A DNA stretch of 64,000 nt from Hoeflea_A sp965249925 (GTDB taxonomy: Bacteria; Pseudomonadota; Alphaproteobacteria; Rhizobiales; Rhizobiaceae), in assembly GCA_965249925.1 (NCBI GenBank), contig OZ252260.1, positions 4,030,001 to 4,094,000 on the forward strand, written 5' to 3'. Shown here piece after piece: positions 1 through 8,603 of this stretch. The notes under the pieces were generated by a model. The model worked only from the letters and a program-made list of their open reading frames with translations, was not told where the DNA came from and made no database searches. Within the stretch, counting starts at the first letter, position 1. Each line of letters opens with the position of its first letter. The translations under genes and the position numbers were made by a program.

Positions 1-106
1 CACCGCATGGGCGCCCAGATAGCGCGCTCGGGATCGGTTTCGAGGGGCCGCGCAGCCCTTCTTCGACATTGCGATCCGTGGTAGGCCCTCGGCGAAGGTG
101 ACGCCC

Positions 107-826
107 ATGGGTTACGACGATCGCGCCGTCATGGCTGCCAACAACAACGCTGACCTTTACGAGGCCGTGTTTGCTGCCCACGGTCTGCGATACGAACGGC
201 ATCCTTACGCGTTCGTCGGTCAGGACAGGCCGCCCCCTTACTATTCCAACCTGACCGTGCTGTCTGCGAACCACCGGGACGAGATCGTGTCGGAACTCCG
301 GCAGCTGGCGCATCGGTTCGACGGTGCCGTCGGCCTGAAGGACAGCTTTTGCCGGCTCGATCTGCGCGACAACGGCTTCGAAGTCCTGTTCGAAGCGTCC
401 TGGATTTACAAAGCGGCCGCCGCCGGCTCCGTCCCCGACGGTTGGTGGCGGATCGACAACCCGCATGACCTGGAGCAATGGGAAGACGCTTGGAAACGGT
501 GGGGATCGCCGACCCGGGTCCGCATGTTTAACGAGGCCATGCTGCGCAATCCGGCCATTTGGTTTTTCGGCAAAGCAAAATCCGGCACGTTCGAAGCAGG
601 ATGCATTGCCAACAGATCGGCCGCCTGCATCGGTATCTCAAATGTGTATTCCAGTTCGTCCGCGGACGGTGCGTTTGTGGAGGCGACCGCGGCGGTTGCG
701 GCGATCGACAAGGATCTTCCCGTCGTCGGCTATGAGGCCGGAGATGCCCTGGATTATGCAAAACGTGCCGGGTTCGAAACCGTCGGCGACCTGCGCATCC
801 TGGTTGCCGAGGCGGCCCGTTTCTGA
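107..826 (+). CDS. Hypothetical protein with GNAT-like C-terminus
   Basis: A 239-residue soluble protein with no signal peptide or membrane segment. The last ~30 residues (PVVGYEAGDAL...AGFETVGDLRIL) look like the closing strand-helix-strand of a GNAT acetyltransferase, where the acceptor-side Gly-Phe follows a helix. The classical acetyl-CoA loop (R/Q-x-x-G-x-G/A) is not evident, so activity is uncertain. An ATG with AAGG 8 bases upstream is preferred over the GTG nine bases earlier. The gene stands alone; the next gene is convergent, with a hairpin between them. The fold call is an inference from the C-terminus only. Confidence 0.65.
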   Translation: MGYDDRAVMAANNNADLYEAVFAAHGLRYERHPYAFVGQDRPPPYYSNLTVLSANHRDEIVSELRQLAHRFDGAVGLKDSFCRLDLRDNGFEVLFEASWIYKAAAAGSVPDGWWRIDNPHDLEQWEDAWKRWGSPTRVRMFNEAMLRNPAIWFFGKAKSGTFEAGCIANRSAACIGISNVYSSSSADGAFVEATAAVAAIDKDLPVVGYEAGDALDYAKRAGFETVGDLRILVAEAARF

Positions 827-842
827 TCGGCATTCCCACAAC

Positions 843-891
843 AAAAAACCGCACCACCTTCGCCCGGCGGGGAACAAGACGAAGGTGGTGC
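843..891 (-). terminator. Rho-independent terminator of the Cys-rich peptide gene
   Basis: A perfect 12-bp stem (GCACCACCTTCG / CGAAGGTGGTGC) with a 17-base loop is followed, on the minus strand, by GGTTTTTTGT. The U-run lies on the minus side, so it ends the minus-strand gene that stops about 40 bases away. It may also block antisense reading from the plus-strand gene. Confidence 0.8.
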
Positions 892-932
892 AGACGCGGC
901 GGAGCAGGGAGGAGATCCGCCTTAAGCTAGAG

Positions 933-1205
933 CTAGTCCTGCGTACAGCAGGTGCCGCCGGACGGTGCCGGGCAGGCGTTCCAGCCCGAAGGGCAGACCC
1001 AGGCATAGTCGGAGGTACAGGTCATGTGCCCGGCCGGGCCGGTACATTTCAGTTCGGCGCGGCCGGAATTGGCCTTCAGCTGGTTGATCGTCGCCGAACG
1101 GGACATCTGGATGGTGTTCTTCTTGGTTTGGGCGAACGCCTGCGGCATCAGGACGAGCGCCGCGGCCATGACGGCGGAGGTCAGCAGGGTGGGGCGATTC
1201 AACAT
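933..1205 (-). CDS. Small secreted cysteine-rich protein
   Basis: A 90-residue precursor. Residues 1-25 form a signal peptide (hydrophobic core AVMAAALVLMP, cleavage after AFA). The mature ~65-residue part has six Cys in its last 38 positions, ending in a Cys-Cys pair four residues from the C-terminus, so disulphide bonding in the periplasm or outside is likely. An AGAAGGAA ribosome site precedes the ATG. The gene is monocistronic with its own strong terminator. No family is recognised; a role as a secreted structural or antimicrobial-type peptide would be a guess. Confidence 0.7.
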   Translation of the reverse strand: MLNRPTLLTSAVMAAALVLMPQAFAQTKKNTIQMSRSATINQLKANSGRAELKCTGPAGHMTCTSDYAWVCPSGWNACPAPSGGTCCTQD

Positions 1206-1441
1206 AACGCGTTTCCTTCTTTTTGCGTTGCCACGGACCGTCCGGTCCGCTGTCTGGCGTTGAACTGTGTGGTCACCGGTTGGGGTGCGGTGGCCACGGG
1301 AAGGAAACTGCAGGAGCGGATTGTCTGATTGATTTCGGCTGGAGTTTCATTTGTGTCAGGGCCGTGCGGCGGACGTTACAAATGATACAACCGACAACAT
1401 TGGCTCACAGCGGGTTGCGGCCAAATGAATCAGTTTGGCCG

Positions 1442-2161
1442 TTAGTCGAAGATGTAGCCGATGCCGTGCACGGTGCGCAGGACCACCGGTTTTTTGGGGT
1501 TTGCCTCGATCTTGCGGCGCAGCCGCGAAATCCGCAGATCGATCGATCGGTCGGTCGGATCGCGGCCCTGGCTGCGGTCGTGTTCGAGCAGCACCGCACG
1601 GCTCAGCGGCCGGCCGCGGTTCTGGACGAGGAAGCAGAGCAGGCTGAATTCCATGGCGGTGAGCGGCACTTCGTCGCCGCCGGGGCCGAACAACCGGGCG
1701 CCCTCGACGTCCAGCCGGCAATCGCCGAACCGCACCTCATCCGGCATGGCCGCCCGCTCGCCGGAAGGCGTTGCTGCGGTTTCGGACTCGGGGCGGTGGC
1801 GCAGCACCGCCTTGATGCGCGCCTCCAGTTCGCGCAGGTCGACCGGCTTGCCGAGATAATCGTCGGCGCCGAGTTCGAGCCCGACCACCCGGTCGACGAC
1901 GTCGGTGGCGGCGGTCAGCATGATCACCGCCACGTCGGAGCTGTTGCGCAGGCCCCTGAGCGCCGCCAGCCCGTCCTCGCCGGGCAGGTTGATATCGAGG
2001 ATCACCAGGTCGGCCGGGTCGGCCCGCATCGCCGCATGCATGCCGGAAGCGTCGGCGGCTTCGGTGATCCGGTAGCCGCGCTCGACCAGGTATTCGCCGA
2101 CCATCTCGCGCAGATGGGTCTCGTCGTCGCAGACCAGGATATGGGCGCGCCCGGCATTCAT
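1442..2161 (-). CDS. OmpR-family two-component response regulator
   Basis: A 239-residue response regulator. The N-terminal receiver has the acidic pair (CDDE), phospho-acceptor Asp in LVILDINLPG, Thr in MLTA and Lys in LGKPVD. The C-terminal winged helix ends in the typical TVHGIGYIF strand. The ATG overlaps the kinase stop as ATGA, so the two are translationally coupled, and this start is chosen over an upstream ATG inside the kinase. The partner is the hybrid kinase just upstream. The signal and target genes are unknown. A short CGGCCAAA/TTTGGCCG hairpin follows the stop but has no U-run. Confidence 0.93.
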   Translation of the reverse strand: MNAGRAHILVCDDETHLREMVGEYLVERGYRITEAADASGMHAAMRADPADLVILDINLPGEDGLAALRGLRNSSDVAVIMLTAATDVVDRVVGLELGADDYLGKPVDLRELEARIKAVLRHRPESETAATPSGERAAMPDEVRFGDCRLDVEGARLFGPGGDEVPLTAMEFSLLCFLVQNRGRPLSRAVLLEHDRSQGRDPTDRSIDLRISRLRRKIEANPKKPVVLRTVHGIGYIFD

Positions 2162-4173
2162 GGGGCGATCCCGGCGGATTTGGCGCACAGGCGGGCAACG
2201 AGCTCGACCAGGTCGGCCGGTGCCACCGGCTTTTCCAGATGGGCGACGGACGTGGTCTCGAGGAATTCGACGACGGCCGGGCTCATCGTGTCGCCGGTGA
2301 CGAAGGCCACCCGCTCGGCCAGGTCCGCGTTGTTGGCGCGGATCCGGTCAAGGAAGGTCTTGCCGTCCATCGACGGCATTTTGACATCGCTCAGGATGGC
2401 ATCGAAGGTCTGCATCGACAGCCGTTCGAGCGCCTGCATCGGATCGTTGTGAGTCTCCACCCGGAAGCCGTTTTCCTCCAGGATATCGCGCATCAGCTCG
2501 GCGACAACGGTCTCGTCGTCGAGCACCATCACCCGGTTGTTGGCCGGCGCCTGCGCCGGTCGGGCGGCCGCCGCCTCGGTCTCGTCCGGCGGTTCGGCCG
2601 CCGGCAGCCGCACGGTGAAGGTGGCGCCGACGCCGGGTTCGGAGTCGATCAGCAGGCTGCCACCGTGCGAACTGACGATGCGGTGGCTGAAGGCGAGGCC
2701 GACGCCGGTGCCGGTGCCCACGTCCTTGGTGGTGAAGAACGGCTCGAAAATCCTGGCCTGGATATCCTTCGCTATGCCGGCACCGTTGTCGCGCACCTGC
2801 ACGACGACCTCGTCGGCCTGTTCGTCATAGGCGGTCATCAGGGTGAGCAGGCCGTCGTCGCCGCGCTCGGCCAGCGCGTGCTCGGCATTGGCGATCAGGT
2901 TGGTGAACACCTGCGCCATCTGGTCGGCGTCGGCGGCGACCGGCGGCAGCTCCGCATCGAGGTCCAGCCGCACCTCGACACCGGAGGCTCTAAGGCCACC
3001 GCCCACCACCTCCAGCGCGGTCTGCAGGATGTCGTTCAGCGCGCAGCTGCTGATATGGGCCGGCCGCTGCCGCGCCATGGCCAGGAACGTCTTGACGATG
3101 CGGGCGCAGCGCTCGGCCGCCAGGCCGATCCGTTCGATCTGGCGTTTCTGCCGCGGGTCTTCGATCTTGTCGCGCAGCATCAGTGCGTAGCCGACGACGA
3201 TCGACAGCGGGTTGTTGAGCTCGTGCGCCACGCCGGCGAGCAGTTCGCCCAGCGCCGACAGCTTCTCGTTCTGGTGGGCGACCTCGCGCTGGTGCTGCAG
3301 CTCCGCCTGCATGGCCAGTTCGCCGGTGATGTCGCGGGTCGACGAGACGATGACGTCCTCGCCCTTGTAGTCGGTGACTCGAGCCGAAGTCAGCCCCTGC
3401 ATGATCGAGCCGTCGCGGCGGCGGAACTGCACCCGGTAGTCGTCGACCGCTCCGGTCGGCAGCAGCGCTTCCAGATAGGTCTGCCGGTCGGCCGGGTCGA
3501 GGAAGAACTCCAGCGTCGTCGCGATGCCGCCATAGCGCTCGCGCGAGGCCGGCGGAAAATAGATGATCTTGCCGTCCTCGACGCGCGACACCAGGAAAGT
3601 GGTGGGGCAGGTCTCGACGATCTTGCGCAACAGCAGGTCGGCGTCGCGCTGCGCCTGCTCGGCGTGCAACTGCTCGGTCATGTCCTTGAACACCAGCAGG
3701 TAGCCGCCGAGCTTGGTGCGGTGCACCGACAGATAGTAGATGTGGCCGTCGGTGGCAGGAATCTCGATGTTTTTGGCGCTCTTCTTGGTGAGGTCGACGA
3801 TCCGGTCTGACCACATCTCCGGCGTTTCGCCCTCGGCGAGCACAATCTTTCCGGTGCGCGCCAGGTCGAAGGTCACGTCGCTCAGATGCCGGCCGACCGG
3901 GATCTGCGAGACATCGCGGCCGAACATCTCGTAGCGGCGACTGTTGCGCATGACGAAGCGCAGGTCCGCGTCGTATAGCGACAGCCCCTCGTCGAGCGAC
4001 TGGATGATGTCGTTCAACATCTCCTGCGCCCGCTGGTTCTGCGTCTCCGTATCGTCGATGTCGCCCACTGGTCGCAACCTCCTGCGCCGGACCGGCGCGG
4101 AACTGTCAGACTCGGCCGGGAAGGTAGCATCGGGGGCGGGTTTCACCAAGACGGGTGGGTGTGGACTCCGCAT
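2158..4173 (-). CDS. PAS-containing hybrid histidine kinase with receiver
   Basis: A 671-residue cytosolic hybrid sensor kinase with no membrane segments. Two PAS-like modules lie at about 50-165 and 175-290. A HisKA domain follows, with the phospho-His in GVAHELNNPLS, then an HATPase_c domain with N box (NLIANAEHAL), DNGAGI and GTGTGVGLAF. The C-terminal receiver (about 545-665) has DDE, the Asp in AILSDVKMPSMDG and a Lys in LEKPV. Phosphate may pass from the His to the attached receiver or to the coupled OmpR regulator. The start is uncertain because the first ATG has only a weak ribosome site. The PAS ligand cannot be read from the sequence. Confidence 0.92.
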   Translation of the reverse strand: MRSPHPPVLVKPAPDATFPAESDSSAPVRRRRLRPVGDIDDTETQNQRAQEMLNDIIQSLDEGLSLYDADLRFVMRNSRRYEMFGRDVSQIPVGRHLSDVTFDLARTGKIVLAEGETPEMWSDRIVDLTKKSAKNIEIPATDGHIYYLSVHRTKLGGYLLVFKDMTEQLHAEQAQRDADLLLRKIVETCPTTFLVSRVEDGKIIYFPPASRERYGGIATTLEFFLDPADRQTYLEALLPTGAVDDYRVQFRRRDGSIMQGLTSARVTDYKGEDVIVSSTRDITGELAMQAELQHQREVAHQNEKLSALGELLAGVAHELNNPLSIVVGYALMLRDKIEDPRQKRQIERIGLAAERCARIVKTFLAMARQRPAHISSCALNDILQTALEVVGGGLRASGVEVRLDLDAELPPVAADADQMAQVFTNLIANAEHALAERGDDGLLTLMTAYDEQADEVVVQVRDNGAGIAKDIQARIFEPFFTTKDVGTGTGVGLAFSHRIVSSHGGSLLIDSEPGVGATFTVRLPAAEPPDETEAAAARPAQAPANNRVMVLDDETVVAELMRDILEENGFRVETHNDPMQALERLSMQTFDAILSDVKMPSMDGKTFLDRIRANNADLAERVAFVTGDTMSPAVVEFLETTSVAHLEKPVAPADLVELVARLCAKSAGIAP

Positions 4174-4204
4174 CGCTGCCGGCGCCGTACGGAGGGGCGG
4201 TATG

Positions 4205-4735
4205 TCAAGTTTCAGGCATTTGCCGTGACCGGCTGTTCCATGCCGTCATGATAATATCCAATGTCTCGTCCAGCGGCTTCGTAGTACTGACCTCCAGATC
4301 GTACCGGCAGAAATCATGCGTCTTCAGGTGATAGCGGGCTTCCCCGACCGTGCGGTCCCCCCGTTCGCGCTCCCGGCGCTCAAGCACATCCAGCGGCGCG
4401 TGGACGCCAATCCAGAAAACGTCGAGATGCGCCAGAAACGCCGTCAGCTGGTCGGCCCAACTCTGTTCCTCTACGACATGCTCGACCAGCAAATCGTTCC
4501 CGGCCTCCGCAAACGCTGCGATGGAGCGGTGGAATCCGTCGAAGAACCGGCTGCGTTCGCCAGGCTGACCGACGTCGCGCAGCTCTCGCCTGATCGTTCG
4601 AAACCCGGCATCGGCGAGTTGATCGGAGGCGTAGTAGCAGAACGACTCCGTCAGCCGGTCGCGCAGGGCGTGCGCAAGCGTCGTTTTGCCGGCACTCGAT
4701 GTGCCGTTCAGGAATATGATCCGCCCGGGGCGCAT
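4205..4735 (-). CDS. Chloramphenicol phosphotransferase-like P-loop kinase
   Basis: A 176-residue P-loop protein with Walker A in GTSSAGKTTLAHAL and the FLNGTSSAGKT start typical of the CPT family. This family phosphorylates small hydroxylated substrates; many members are uncharacterised kinases rather than true resistance enzymes. The middle (FDGFHRSIAAFAEAGNDLLVEHVVEE) matches the family's second conserved block. The gene stands alone and is bordered upstream by an inverted-repeat element. The substrate is unknown, and the chloramphenicol link is by family name only. Confidence 0.8.
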   Translation of the reverse strand: MRPGRIIFLNGTSSAGKTTLAHALRDRLTESFCYYASDQLADAGFRTIRRELRDVGQPGERSRFFDGFHRSIAAFAEAGNDLLVEHVVEEQSWADQLTAFLAHLDVFWIGVHAPLDVLERRERERGDRTVGEARYHLKTHDFCRYDLEVSTTKPLDETLDIIMTAWNSRSRQMPET

Positions 4736-4793
4736 GTTCTTATCCGCTTTGCCGTCGCGAAGTGTCCTGTCATTGACACCGCGCCACCGGCAT

Positions 4794-5098
4794 CTAGAGC
4801 AAGTTGCGGCCAGGATGAAGCATTTGACCGCAGCGATTTTGGTCTCTGGCTAGGCGGGTTGCGCGCCGTGGTGCCTCCCCACCACAAGCGCGAGCCAACG
4901 ACGCCAGGGGGCAAAATCGCCCGGCCCATTCACCGCATGTTTTCAACACGATAGACCTCTCCAGGGTGGCGGTAAATCGGCCCATCGGCTACGTTGCGCC
5001 GCTTGCCCGATGCACCACATCGCGCTGCGCGACGCGCCTTGCCGAGTGAACCGATTTTCCGCCATCAAATGGTTCATTCTGGCCGCAACTTGCTCTAG
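4794..5098. repeat. 305-bp element with long imperfect terminal inverted repeats (MITE-like)
   Basis: The two ends are inverted copies. The outer 20 bases (CTAGAGCAAGTTGCGGCCAG) are identical, and similarity then continues with mismatches for about 100 bases on each side, leaving a short centre. No transposase is encoded. Conceptual translations of both arms give related peptides (RASCGQ-x-E-x-FD), as expected for inverted copies. It fills the whole gap between the phosphotransferase and GNAT genes. A non-autonomous mobile element or a large structured RNA hairpin are both possible. CAT on both flanks could be a 3-bp target duplication, but is too short to rely on. Confidence 0.7.
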
Positions 5099-5139
5099 CA
5101 TCGTGCTTAGAATTGTAAAACCGTTCGGAGGGCCATGAC

Positions 5140-5607
5140 GTGGGGACAGAGATCGACATCAGGCTGTCAGAGCCCTCAGATCCGCAGGTCAGGGCCATTA
5201 TCGACACGCATATCGCCCATGGCGATGCGCACTACCCGGTGGAGAGCAATCATCATCTCACCTCCGACGCTCACAACGAACAGGAGGTCAGGCTGTTTGC
5301 CGCTTGGGATGGCGATACATGTCTTGGCATTGCCGGGCTGAAACGGTTTGGACCGCAAGATGGCGAGCTCAAATCCATGCACGTGCGGGAAGAGGCACGC
5401 GGGCGCGGTGTGGGACTAAAACTTCTCGAGCGGGTGATGTCGGAAGCACGTAGCCAGGGCCTCACGGCCCTGTATCTCGAAACCGGCAGCCGCGAGGCAT
5501 CGGCTGCAGCCCGTCGGCTCTATGCACGACTTGAGTTCGACTATTGTTCGCCGTTTGGGAGCTACCGGGAGGATGTCGAGAGTGTCTTTATGAAGCGCAA
5601 ACTGTAG
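5140..5607 (+). CDS. GNAT family N-acetyltransferase
   Basis: A 155-residue single-domain GNAT. The acetyl-CoA pyrophosphate loop is visible in EEARGRGVGLKLLE, the following helix in SEARSQGLTALYLETG, and the C-terminal motif in AARRLYARLEFDYCSPFG. The substrate is unknown; the domain order resembles PapA/ElaA-type small-molecule acetyltransferases. The start is GTG with GGAGGG eight bases upstream. An ATG five bases earlier is in another frame and does not continue the protein. It lies directly after the inverted-repeat element. Confidence 0.88.
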   Translation: MGTEIDIRLSEPSDPQVRAIIDTHIAHGDAHYPVESNHHLTSDAHNEQEVRLFAAWDGDTCLGIAGLKRFGPQDGELKSMHVREEARGRGVGLKLLERVMSEARSQGLTALYLETGSREASAAARRLYARLEFDYCSPFGSYREDVESVFMKRKL

Positions 5608-5691
5608 CCCGTTGCTCTAAGCCGTAATCAGGGCCGTACGGCAATTCTGAAGCGCTTTGTCGGAAAGACCGCAGCACCGGGAGAGCAGCCA

Positions 5692-6642
5692 TCACGCCGG
5701 GAAGCGCGCATTGGCCGCCGCGCCGATGTCGATGACTTCACCCGAGATGAATTGCGCGCCGTCACCGCAAAGGAAGGCTGTGGCACGACCAACCTCGATC
5801 GGGTCGTAAAAACCGACATCCATTGGGTGAATCTGCTGATTGACCAGCGCGTCGAACTGCTCAAAGGTCAAACCCTGACCCGGGGCAAGGGCGTTCAGTA
5901 TGTAGTCGTTGTCGAGAAGCTTGGTATGCACCAGCGTCGGGCAAAGCGCATTGACCGTTATGTTCTGGGCAGCCACGGTCAATGCGGCGCTTTTCGCCAA
6001 GCCTATCATGGCCCATTTCGTGGCCCCGTAGAGTGGGAAGTTATCGCTTCCCGCGCGCCCCGTGGTCGAGGCCATCAGGACGACGCGCCCGCTCCCCTGT
6101 TCCTGCATGACCGGCATTGCCGCCTGCATCGTATTGATTGACCCGATCAGGTTGATGTCGGTGATGGTGCGCACCTGCTCTTCGTTGAATGTACCCAGCC
6201 GGCCCGGCTGCGTGATCCCGGCATTCACGATCAGAAAGTCCAGCGAACCGAATTCGGACAGAGTTTGTTCCACAGCCGATTGCAGCGCGCCGACATCGCG
6301 CACGTCACCTTTGATGGCCAGGCCTTTGACCCCATGCGATTCAACGGTCGCTCTTGCGTTGGCCAGATCCTTTTCGGTCGCCAGCGGATAAGGAACCTCG
6401 GCGGGTTGCGCTGCAATGTCGAACAGCACCACATTCGCGCCACCCTTGGCGAGTTCTTCAGCACAGGCGAGGCCGATGCCCCGCGCCGCGCCGGTAACAA
6501 AGGCGGTCTTTCCGGCGAACTCGCCACCCGACTGCTGTTGCGCCCGAACGCCCGTTGCGGCGAGTGTCGCCGCGGCGATGCCAATGCCCGCAGCGCCGGT
6601 CAGAACCTGGCGGCGGGACGCTGTCTTGAGGTCGTTTGTCAT
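5692..6642 (-). CDS. SDR oxidoreductase with Tat signal
   Basis: A 316-residue short-chain dehydrogenase. Residues 1-35 form a twin-arginine signal (SRRQVL followed by a Gly/Ala-rich stretch ending GVRAQ), which suggests export of a folded, cofactor-loaded enzyme. The Rossmann motif is TGAARGIG, then NAG, the catalytic Ser in MASTTG and YxxxK as YGATK. The C-terminal GEVIDIGAAA is usual for the family. Most SDRs are cytosolic, so the Tat leader is notable. The AraC regulator just upstream on the same strand may control it. The substrate is unknown. Confidence 0.88.
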   Translation of the reverse strand: MTNDLKTASRRQVLTGAAGIGIAAATLAATGVRAQQQSGGEFAGKTAFVTGAARGIGLACAEELAKGGANVVLFDIAAQPAEVPYPLATEKDLANARATVESHGVKGLAIKGDVRDVGALQSAVEQTLSEFGSLDFLIVNAGITQPGRLGTFNEEQVRTITDINLIGSINTMQAAMPVMQEQGSGRVVLMASTTGRAGSDNFPLYGATKWAMIGLAKSAALTVAAQNITVNALCPTLVHTKLLDNDYILNALAPGQGLTFEQFDALVNQQIHPMDVGFYDPIEVGRATAFLCGDGAQFISGEVIDIGAAANARFPA

Positions 6643-6738
6643 GGCGGGGGTCCTTTGTTGAAAGCCGTCGGCAATCTAGGAGCTCGCAAGTCAGGACACA
6701 CTGGCAAGCTGCGCAAAAAGCGCTAGCGAAATGTGCAA

Positions 6739-7719
6739 TCAATGCGGATGGCGCGCTTCGGCAGGGGTCATTCCCGTCCAGTCGCGGAAGGCGCGGTAGA
6801 AGGAATTGGGATCGGCAAAGCCAAGCAGGTAGGACACCTCCTCCACCCGCAACGCTTCGTCACGCAAATATGAGACCGCCAGATCCCGGCGCAAGTCTTC
6901 CAGCACGCCGCGAAAGCTCGTACCGTCCTCCGCAAGCCTGAGCTGCAGGTTGCGGCGCCCGATCCCCAGTCGGCGGCACACATCGTCAATCGAGCATCTG
7001 CCGGAGGGCAGCAGGTCGATCAGCTCGGCCCGAACGCGATCCGCCGCGCGCGCCTTTTGATCAATTTCCAGGATCTGTTTTCTCAGTATCGGCTCCAGCC
7101 CCTGCCAGACATCCGCATTTTCTGAAATCAGCGGCAGGTCGATATCGGCGTGACGAAACAGGATTTCCGGTGTCTCGCTTGTTTCCGGTGCGACACGCAG
7201 AAAATCCTGAAGGGCCGCGGCCGGGGCAATGGTGCCCACCTTCAGAGGCGTGATGTCATGCCTGGTCAGCAGGCGGCAGAGTTCAGTGAAAAAGCTCACC
7301 TCGTAATTCGCCAGGAGCGCACAGATCTGCAGGCGGTCATCAAGCGGCAGGAAACGGACCAGATACCCCAGCGCCGTCTCTCGGTGCTCGATCTTGATGG
7401 GAGCAATCAGCGGCTTGAAGAGTGAAAGACGGTCCAGGCCGGTACGGATCGTGTCCGCGCAGGAAAACGCAACCAGAGCCGAACCGAACGGCAAATGCGG
7501 CATTTTGCGGCCCAGCTTGACCCCCAAATCGGGATCGCTCGACAGCTCTTCGGCTGCCGCCCAGATGGCAAAATACTGCGCGGCGTCAACCCCGGCGTCC
7601 GGATCGTCAAAATAACGCACCGAAAGCCCCGCACGTCGAAGAACCGCCTCGGGTTGCAGTCCGATGAACGCCGAGGCCGCCTTGATCTGCTTGCCGATCC
7701 GGTAGCGATGCTTGCTCAT
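6739..7719 (-). CDS. AraC-family transcriptional regulator
   Basis: A 326-residue regulator. The N-terminal half is the arabinose-binding-like domain seen in OruR/ArgR-type AraC proteins, and the last ~90 residues hold two HTHs ending in FADPNSFYRAFRDWTGMTPAEAR, the AraC signature. The ATG beginning MSKHRYRIG is chosen; an upstream ATG would add 13 unrelated residues. It is followed by the Tat-SDR gene on the same strand about 96 bases away, which is a likely target. The effector is unknown. Confidence 0.88.
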   Translation of the reverse strand: MSKHRYRIGKQIKAASAFIGLQPEAVLRRAGLSVRYFDDPDAGVDAAQYFAIWAAAEELSSDPDLGVKLGRKMPHLPFGSALVAFSCADTIRTGLDRLSLFKPLIAPIKIEHRETALGYLVRFLPLDDRLQICALLANYEVSFFTELCRLLTRHDITPLKVGTIAPAAALQDFLRVAPETSETPEILFRHADIDLPLISENADVWQGLEPILRKQILEIDQKARAADRVRAELIDLLPSGRCSIDDVCRRLGIGRRNLQLRLAEDGTSFRGVLEDLRRDLAVSYLRDEALRVEEVSYLLGFADPNSFYRAFRDWTGMTPAEARHPH

Positions 7720-7832
7720 GGTCAGGTTCCGATCCGCAACTGTCGTGAAACATCTCAATCGTGGCAGTCACGATCCCTTAACACAGATTAGGAAACGGCT
7801 TTCAACACAATCCGGGCGAACCGGCTATTCGA

Positions 7833-8195
7833 TCAGTTGGAGCTTCTTGTCGTATAGGCCTTCCATGTAACGACCGCCGCCGCCAGGAAGAGAAGCCCAA
7901 TGACCGCGAACGTGACCACGCCGCGTTCGGCCTGTGGCGCGTCGGGAAATGCCATTCTGAACAACCCGGAAAAGAGCGACATCCACCCAAGCAAAGTGAC
8001 GATCACCCGCCAGTCCTTCACCCACAGATTGTGAAACCAGACGACAGCAAGCCCTCCCATCAGCCAGACAATACCGTTGTTGAAAACAGTTGTCGGGTGG
8101 ATACCGGCCCAGATATGGAAGTTGAGGGTTTCCAAACTCGTTGCGGCCATAATCGTTGGACCCATGATCGCTGCGATATTGCGAGATGTCTCCAT
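7833..8195 (-). CDS. Small integral membrane protein
   Basis: A 120-residue protein with three or four hydrophobic segments (NNGIVWLMGGLAVVWF, VIVTLLGWMSLFSGLF, GVVTFAVIGLLFLAAAVVTW). It begins METSRNIAAIMGPTIMAAT, and a GGGAA ribosome site lies upstream. A longer open frame extends 50 codons further but has no membrane character and no better ribosome site. No named domain is recognised. It is transcribed divergently from the metG-like gene and its function is unknown. Confidence 0.7.
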   Translation of the reverse strand: METSRNIAAIMGPTIMAATSLETLNFHIWAGIHPTTVFNNGIVWLMGGLAVVWFHNLWVKDWRVIVTLLGWMSLFSGLFRMAFPDAPQAERGVVTFAVIGLLFLAAAVVTWKAYTTRSSN

Positions 8196-8603
8196 CAGAT
8201 GTCGTTCCCATTTCGTAAAGCCGCGGCGAACTGCTGATATGCGCGAGTCTTGCTGCTGTAAACATCGAGGTTGCCGCGATCCGGAAGAAGTGACTTGGGC
8301 TTCGAACGGTTTCGCTGCCGTCAGCCCATTGCAACTTCGGCCCAAACCCGCCCTTCGGCAGGGTTATCCGAGCCGTCGAGTTAGAATTTGACAAGGCCTG
8401 AGGTGCGGCCTAGGTGTCATCGCATGAGTGTGTTCTGCAATACAGTTGACCGGCGAATGTTTGTGCCCGACCGAAAGGACTTTAGTCGGAAGGGGTGAAG
8501 CGCGTGCGCGCGAGATGTCGAACCAGAAGCTCTTCCGTCGCCTCGGAAGGGCTTTTTCTTTTTGATCGATGCGGTTCGACTTCCTCGCGAACGGACTTAC
8601 TTC
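8196..8603. other. Divergent intergenic region with metG-like leader
   Basis: About 400 bases between the small membrane protein (-) and the MetRS-like gene (+). It must hold promoters for both, and the only clear structure is the attenuator-like hairpin at its right end. A short open frame (ATG at 8424 to TGA at 8498, 24 codons) lies ahead of the hairpin, but it carries no run of Met codons that would mark a classical leader peptide. No tRNA or riboswitch core is recognised. Confidence 0.4.
8528..8563 (+). terminator. Attenuator-like terminator in front of metG-like gene
   Basis: AGCTCTTCCG pairs with CGGAAGGGCT (10 bp including one U-G pair), with a loop of 6 and then TTTTCTTTTT. It ends about 40 bases before the start codon of the plus-strand synthetase gene, with no complete gene ending just before it, which fits conditional termination of the leader. 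A 16-codon frame (ATG at 8514) runs through it. Confidence 0.6.

Noticed and set aside
1418..1441. Terminator after the OmpR regulator
   Set aside because: The CGGCCAAA/TTTGGCCG stem has no U-run; kept only as a note.
2239..3810. 523-residue plus-strand open frame opposite the histidine kinase
   Set aside because: GC-rich antisense shadow; the minus strand carries a full kinase with all motifs.
8424..8498. Met-type leader peptide before the MetRS gene
   Set aside because: Only two Met codons among 24, so no basis for ribosome-stall attenuation by Met.
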